DNA of 64,000 nucleotides from Sebastes aleutianus (Eukaryota; Chordata; Actinopteri; Perciformes; Sebastidae). A program made the position numbers and the translations under genes. The notes beneath the pieces were generated by a model that was not told the origin of the DNA, did not search any database, and was given only the letters and a program-made list of their open reading frames with translations. Numbering within the stretch: the first letter of the stretch is position 1; each line of letters begins with the position of its first letter. The stretch lies in contig CAKAKS010000039.1 of NCBI GenBank assembly GCA_916700875.1, positions 21,694,367 to 21,758,366 of the forward strand, in the 5' to 3' direction. Shown one piece after another: positions 58,859 to 64,000 of this stretch.

Positions 58859-59215
58859 GTTGAATGAATGAATGAAGAAGAAGAAGAGATGCGCTCTTTA
58901 AGGGTAGAAAACAGAGGGATGAATCATGAATCTCTCATATAACGGGGTGCCTCCAAAACAGTGACGGTGCATCCGCAGGACAGACAGGTTGTCTCTTATT
59001 TGACACTTTGGGACGTGCCTCTCTCTACTCTCCCCCCGGTTCAAACATGGAGATGCGTCAACAATAACGTGATGGAAATGCGTGTAAATCCAGGTAACCA
59101 AACAAGCGTGCAGACGAGAGAGAGCGCATCAGGATGCAGCATGCTGAGCGTCGGACGTGCCGGAGTGGAGAGAAACTGGTGCTGATGCTGCTGCTGCTGC
59201 TGCTGATGATAGTGA

Positions 59216-59246
<31 letters not shown>

Positions 59247-59658
59247 ACTGATGCTGCTGATGCTGCTGAGCTCCTCAATGACAATGCATGATCTCCACCT
59301 CCCCAAAAATACCATCTGAGCTCTCTCCGTCAGTGTGCAAGGTGGTGATGACACACACATGCACGCAGCAAAGCACCGGTATTCAGAGCGCTGACATCAC
59401 TGATCCATCAGCCTTTCTAATATATCGATGATGGGGGCTATAATCGATCTGGTTGCCATAGGAGACCAGGGTGGCACATGCGCTCACCCCGCCCAGTCAG
59501 GACAGCTGAGCTGGAGGAGAGGATGATGAGTCAAGGATCCAGACTCAGAGTTGATATAGTTCACTATTAGTTGAGATGTCAGAGAATAAAGTCTTTATGC
59601 ATCACAAGGGTGTTTCTGCAACTATACGGTTACTATCTACTCTCCAAAATTAAAAAAA
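58859..59658 (-). promoter_or_regulatory. hcn4: Probable hcn4 5' UTR and promoter
   Basis: A less AT-rich region directly upstream of the hcn4 ATG, including the CTG/CAG tract and GC-rich words (CTCACCCCGCCCAGTC). No single core-promoter motif stands out. Inferred from position. Confidence 0.4.
59180..59271. repeat. CTG/CAG trinucleotide tract upstream of hcn4
   Basis: About 90 bp of interrupted CTG units (with GATGATAGTGATG and GGTACTGATG breaks), about 320 bp upstream of the hcn4 start codon. On the hcn4 sense strand it reads CAG. It may lie in the 5' UTR or promoter. Confidence 0.85.
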
Positions 59659-59669
59659 CAACCTGTTTT

Positions 59670-60412
59670 AATTTTAACCATCAGAGTATGAAATACATCT
59701 TAACAGGTGCTCACAAAATTACATGTAGTTGTTAAGATGTTAATCTGTAACATGTTTATTTTTTTTAATAATATATATATATTTATATTATATTTTATAC
59801 ATTTTGCTTTTTTAATTACTATAATATTTGTGAGACATTTAAATTCATTTTAATGAAGCTTTGTACATCATTGTAAATACAGATATTATTTATGTTTTTA
59901 TTTTTTTCAAATAGGGGATGTCATGATATTCTCTAGGGATGTACTGATCCGACTCTGATTTTAACCATCAGAGTATGAAATACATCTTAACAGGTATACA
60001 CACAATTACATGTAGTTGTTAAGATGTTAATCTGCAACATGTTTATTTTTTTATCACTTGTTCTTATACTAAACTGTCCTTATATCGCAACATTACAATA
60101 ATGTTCACTTTATACATTTTGCTTTTTTAATTACTATAATATTTGTGAGACATTTGAATTATTATTATTTTTTAATTTTTTTTTTTTTTTAAATTTCATG
60201 AAAAACAGACAAAAAAACAAAAACTAAAAAAGTTACATCTGCAGACAGACTCACAAACATACCAACCCCACATACAGAATAATAATTAAAACAAATTAAA
60301 ATTAATTTTAATCAAGCTTTGTGCATCATTGTAAATACTGATATAAAAATATATATTTTTTAAAATAGGGGATGTCATGATGTTCTCTAGGGATGCACTG
60401 ATCCGACTGTTG
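59670..60412. repeat. Tandem duplication upstream of hcn4
   Basis: Copy 1 (59670-59957) and copy 2 (59958-60412) both begin ATTTTAACCATCAGAGTATG. Both pass through TTACATGTAGTTGTTAAGATG and AATTACTATAATATTTGTGAG, and end GGGGATGTCATGAT then CTCTAGGGATG. Copy 2 has extra A/T-rich inserts. Confidence 0.85.
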
Positions 60413-60852
60413 CAGTCCAGATACCGATACCGGGGTTTTGGGGATCAGCCGATACCGAGTACCGATCCGATACCCGTGTTTAATTAATAAGCTGTATGCC
60501 TCACTGTCTGGAAGTGACTAGGATCATTCTTTTATATGTAAGGAAACATCTGGCTTAAATTTAAGACTTAAACATCGCTTTCCCAACTCTGTAAAACAAA
60601 ATGTAACAAATAAATACACAGATATACATTTATTGAATTGTTATTTATTATTAAAATAATAAATTGTGCACCAGCAACTTAAAAAAAATCTTGAAAACTT
60701 AGACAGGAATTAAAATTCCAGTCTATAATGTATATAGTATATAAACATAGAATTGAATTGAATAGATCGGCCCCATTGCTAAGGATACCTGATGCTATTT
60801 GAGTCAGTATCGGCCCGATATCCGATCCGGTATCAATATCGGTGCATCCCTA
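60389..60852. mobile_element. hAT-like MITE (AGGGATGCAC ends)
   Basis: Ends TAGGGATGCACTGATCCGAC and GATATCCGATCC...ATCGGTGCATCCCTA, with internal GATACCGATACCGGGG and TATCGGCCCGATATCCG. Flanks ATGTTCTC and GTTTTCTC match at 6 of 8 bases, an aged target duplication. Confidence 0.7.
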
Positions 60853-61019
60853 GTTTTCTCTACACATTCAAAAATTTAGACAGTAACCATAGATGTCAGT
60901 TTTCATACACAAAAATATAAAATATGTTGTGTTTTATGACATATTGCAGTTCTAATAACACTGTGTGTGTTATCTCTTCTATTTTATTTTATTTTATTAA
61001 TATTTCATTATTTTAATAC

Positions 61020-62500
61020 AATCTGCTAATTTATTTATTTATTTATTTTTATTGTTATTTTTATTCTTTGTATTTTATTTATCTTTTATTGTCTTAAATA
61101 CCCATCTTTTATTTCTTTTTTATGCAATGAACTTTTATCTTGGTTGTTTTGGTGTGCATTAGTCTCATTGCTGGGACTTAAAAATGTCCAAAGGTCTAGG
61201 GTGGGTGGGATGGGAGGGAACCAAAAGGGAGGGATTTGGGGGTGGGGGGAGGGGGGCGCAGAAGTTTTTATTTAAATTACTTTTTGTTGTTGTTTGCTGT
61301 TATTTTCCTTCTTCCTGTTTGTTTGTTTGTTTGTTTTTTTTCATTTTCTTTTTTCTGTAGCTGCTTGCCAATTCTGTATTGATTAGTACATGGACATTTG
61401 TGATTATATATATATATATTTTTTTACTCTATTGGTGATCTATCAATTTGTAACCCCACCCTATATAATTTTGCTTAAATACCAATAAAAAATTGATCAC
61501 AAAAAAAAAATGTCCATAGTTGCAGATAGACCCACAAATGTTTGTCGACGGGTCCTACTGGAGTATTGTTTCATATTAAAGAACGTGTTTTCTCTTCTAG
61601 CCTACAGGAGCTGAAACATCTCAAATGAACAGAAGAACTGATTTTGTCCAATTTGACATGCCCACATCTTCTGATCAACCTTTGAACCTACGGCTTGAGG
61701 AGAGAAGTCAATGTGAATAAAGTTCAATACTTTCCTTGTTAATGGTGGATTTGTTTCATCACTCACTGTGAATATATTACATTGAGGTACAACCTGTTTG
61801 GCCACCTACTCCCTGTATAATGGCAGATGCATTGGTACTCTCTGCGGTGTTTCATTTTTATTCCCTGAAGAAGCCTTATTCAGTTATGTGGAAAAGTGTT
61901 GAAGGACTTCCCAGAAAAGACCAACACGGCAAGTTAATTTGGTGAAAGGTTGTTGGCAGCTGGTTGCATTACTTTTGTAAGATTCAATGCAAACTTCCCT
62001 GAATTGATTTAAACAGCAATTTCATATGGCATAATGCCATGTGGCAGGGAGAAGGGAACAGTTTGTTTCTGCCAAAAATATTTCCTCACTAAATGTTAAT
62101 CTATCGGAGGTCAAGATTCGGCTACTATATGCGACAGATACTATTTTTCTTTCACCTCATTTATATCTCAATTTTTCTGTCAGTGGGAAGTTATTTTCTT
62201 TATAAAAATGTATGTAACTATGCTGTTTTCTTTCTCTTCCCTTCAGTAGTCATCCTACAGACCTAAAACGTCAGCACTTGAAGCTTACATTCTCCTGATC
62301 ATAAACTGGCCAGATTAGGAGTTCACACTCTGGGCCTTATTTAGTACACTCCAGTAATCACTCTCCATTATGTTTGCATGCACAATTATCACCAAGTATG
62401 GGATGTCATCTCAGATCACATGGCTGATTAGTTACCAGTTTATTAGGTACACCTAACTGATACCAATGCAGTCAAACACAATTACCATGTTTGGTTTAAA
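61020..62500. other. Low-complexity and unassigned intergenic DNA
   Basis: Contains TTTA and TTTG runs (61030-61070, 61316-61340), a short (AT)n near 61410, a G-rich stretch (61195-61260), and an A-rich end near 61500 that looks like a retroelement tail. No coding exon seen. Confidence 0.45.
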
Positions 62501-62501
62501 C

Positions 62502-63000
62502 TAGGGCTGTCAAAGTTAACGTGATAATAACGCGTTGACGCAAATGTGTTTTAACGTCATTAATTTCTTTGACACATTAACGCAACTTGTGATTTTTAGG
62601 TTTCAGCGGGATCAGTTTTAAAGAGAGTGAAGATACTGGCATCATATGAAATTAGAAAACCTAAAGAATCCATTGGTACCAACCTTGTCAAAGTAGCTTG
62701 TCGCAAAGGAGGTTAAATAACGCTCCAAACTTGAGCTAAATCTTCGGGAGGAAAAACTGGCATAGACATTTTCAAAGTGGTCCCTTGACCTCTGACCTCA
62801 AGATATGTGAATGAAAATGGGTTCTCTGGGTACCCACGAGTCTTCCCTTTACAGACATGCCCACTTTATGATAAACACGTGCAAAATATCAAATGGGAAA
62901 CACATACTGTACAGTAGTCAATCTCAACGTCCTCACAATGTTGGGTACTAGGTCGCAAAGATGTTATCTGACAAGAACCGATTATTATATTATAATGTGG
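62502..63000. repeat. TAGGGCTGTCAA repeat, copy 1
   Basis: Begins TAGGGCTGTCAAAGTTAACG then ATAACGCGTTGACGCAAATG, the left end of a hAT-like repeat widespread in fish. Right edge not determined. Confidence 0.5.
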
Positions 63001-63554
63001 TAAAACATGTCTGGATGGGATCTTTTAAAGTAGACTCAGTCTGGTAACAGAGGAGGTAAGTAGTAGAGCAAATTGAAAATGAGTGCTACTGTGAATTCAT
63101 TACAAACAAAGCTATAAATCTTTCAAACAAAGTTCAAATCTACCCACTAAATGTGTTGTTTAATACAATCCACTGACTTGTTTGAGAACTAGTCCATCAG
63201 ATTTATTTAAACTTCACCTGAATGAGAGATTAATCCCCACAGACAGAACTACAAATCACTTTTGTCAAAAGTTGTGTCCCATTTTTTTTGTTTTTTTCTC
63301 AGGGTTCATAAAGTCACAGATGTCTCTTTGCTCTGGAAATGGACTGTTCTTATTATTGTTTGAATCCCACTGACATATTAATCCAGGACACAACATTACA
63401 TCATGGGAATCAGCTTCAGACAATGAGACCACTGTTGTTACCAGACAGCATCCACAATAAAAGAGCGCTACCCTTTGGTATGTTGCTGCACTTTCCCACA
63501 TAATGTGTTGAATGTGCTGCCCACTACTGTTTGAGAATAACACAGGAGAAAAAT

Positions 63555-63800
63555 ACACTCAGCTGCCAATTTATTAGGTACACCGAGCTAAAACTATAGC
63601 CACATGTAAGTAATATTTTGTCCATCTCATTTATAATATCATATTATATATAAATATTATGAACCAGCACTACAAATAACTGCATCCAAACTAACCATTA
63701 AGTTGAATCAACACCTTCATAAAAGGTAGTATTTATAGCAGGACTGTTGTATTAGACTGCATTAGTCTGAGCTTGCTGGACCAAATAAACTGAGTGTATA
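63555..63800. repeat. TTTATTAGGTACACC repeat
   Basis: CAGCTGCCAATTTATTAGGTACACCGAGC, then GGACTGTTGTATTAGACTGC and GGACCAAATAAACTGAGTG. A fragment of the same family (CCAGTTTATTAGGTACACCTAACTG) lies at 62436-62465. Confidence 0.5.
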
Positions 63801-63893
63801 TTATAATGAGTCTTTGTAAAACCATAAAATGGCAAAACTGCACATAATCAGTAAGTAACAATACTGTCACTGTTTGGTACAAATGTTTAAACT

Positions 63894-64000
63894 AGGGCTG
63901 TCAATCGATTAAAATATTTAATCGTGATTAATTGCATGATTGTCCATAGTTAATTGCAAATGAATCTCATATTTTGTATATGTTCAAAATGTACCTTAAA
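63894..64000. repeat. TAGGGCTGTCAA repeat, copy 2, running off the window
   Basis: TAGGGCTGTCAATCGATTAAAA and AATCGTGATTAATTGCATG; the rest lies beyond the right edge. Confidence 0.55.

Noticed and set aside
59058..59360. Serine-rich ORF upstream of hcn4
   Set aside because: It is the translation of the CTG/CAG tract; no conserved flanks.

Overview
This is nuclear DNA from a ray-finned (teleost) fish. Five vertebrate genes with GT-AG introns are present: cox5a (5' part only), rpp25, parp6, pkm and hcn4. The space between and inside them is AT-rich and full of miniature transposons, LINE 3' tails and microsatellites of kinds common in fish. The human counterparts of all five genes lie on 15q23-q24, so the gene set is a conserved synteny block. 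A spiny-rayed fish is likely from the repeat mix, but that is an inference.

Layout. 1-2,100: the first two coding exons of cox5a (minus), with a perfect NRF-1 palindrome upstream. 2,069-7,338: repeats, including a 260-bp inverted duplication that copied the cox5a NRF-1 site, and a triple-nested transposon. 7,321-8,001: intronless rpp25 (minus), whose last codons and stop lie in a transposon end. 10,247-18,584: parp6 (minus), 21 coding exons resolved, 628 residues, first coding exon not found. 18,585-27,400: repeats and the pkm upstream region. 27,402-34,008: pkm (plus), 10 coding exons, 530 residues, with only an M2-type exon where mammals have an M1/M2 pair. 34,500-38,150: a hAT-like element, a long-TIR Tc1-like element and other repeats. 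39,378-58,858: hcn4 (minus), all 8 coding exons, 1,182 residues, converging on pkm. 58,859-64,000: the region upstream of hcn4, with a CTG tract and young-looking duplications.

The genes have ordinary separate jobs: respiratory chain (cox5a), tRNA and rRNA processing (rpp25), mono-ADP-ribosylation (parp6), glycolysis (pkm) and pacemaker current (hcn4). No operon-like or novel multi-gene system is visible. The most unusual features are places where repeats have altered gene edges. These are a duplicated hcn4 exon-1 splice donor in a tandem array, the transposon-supplied stop codon of rpp25, and the copied NRF-1 site near cox5a.

Exon joins were worked out by eye from splice signals, reading phase and remembered protein families. 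The joins of parp6, pkm and hcn4 are in phase throughout, and summed lengths match the families. Repeat family names are by recognition and have not been searched.
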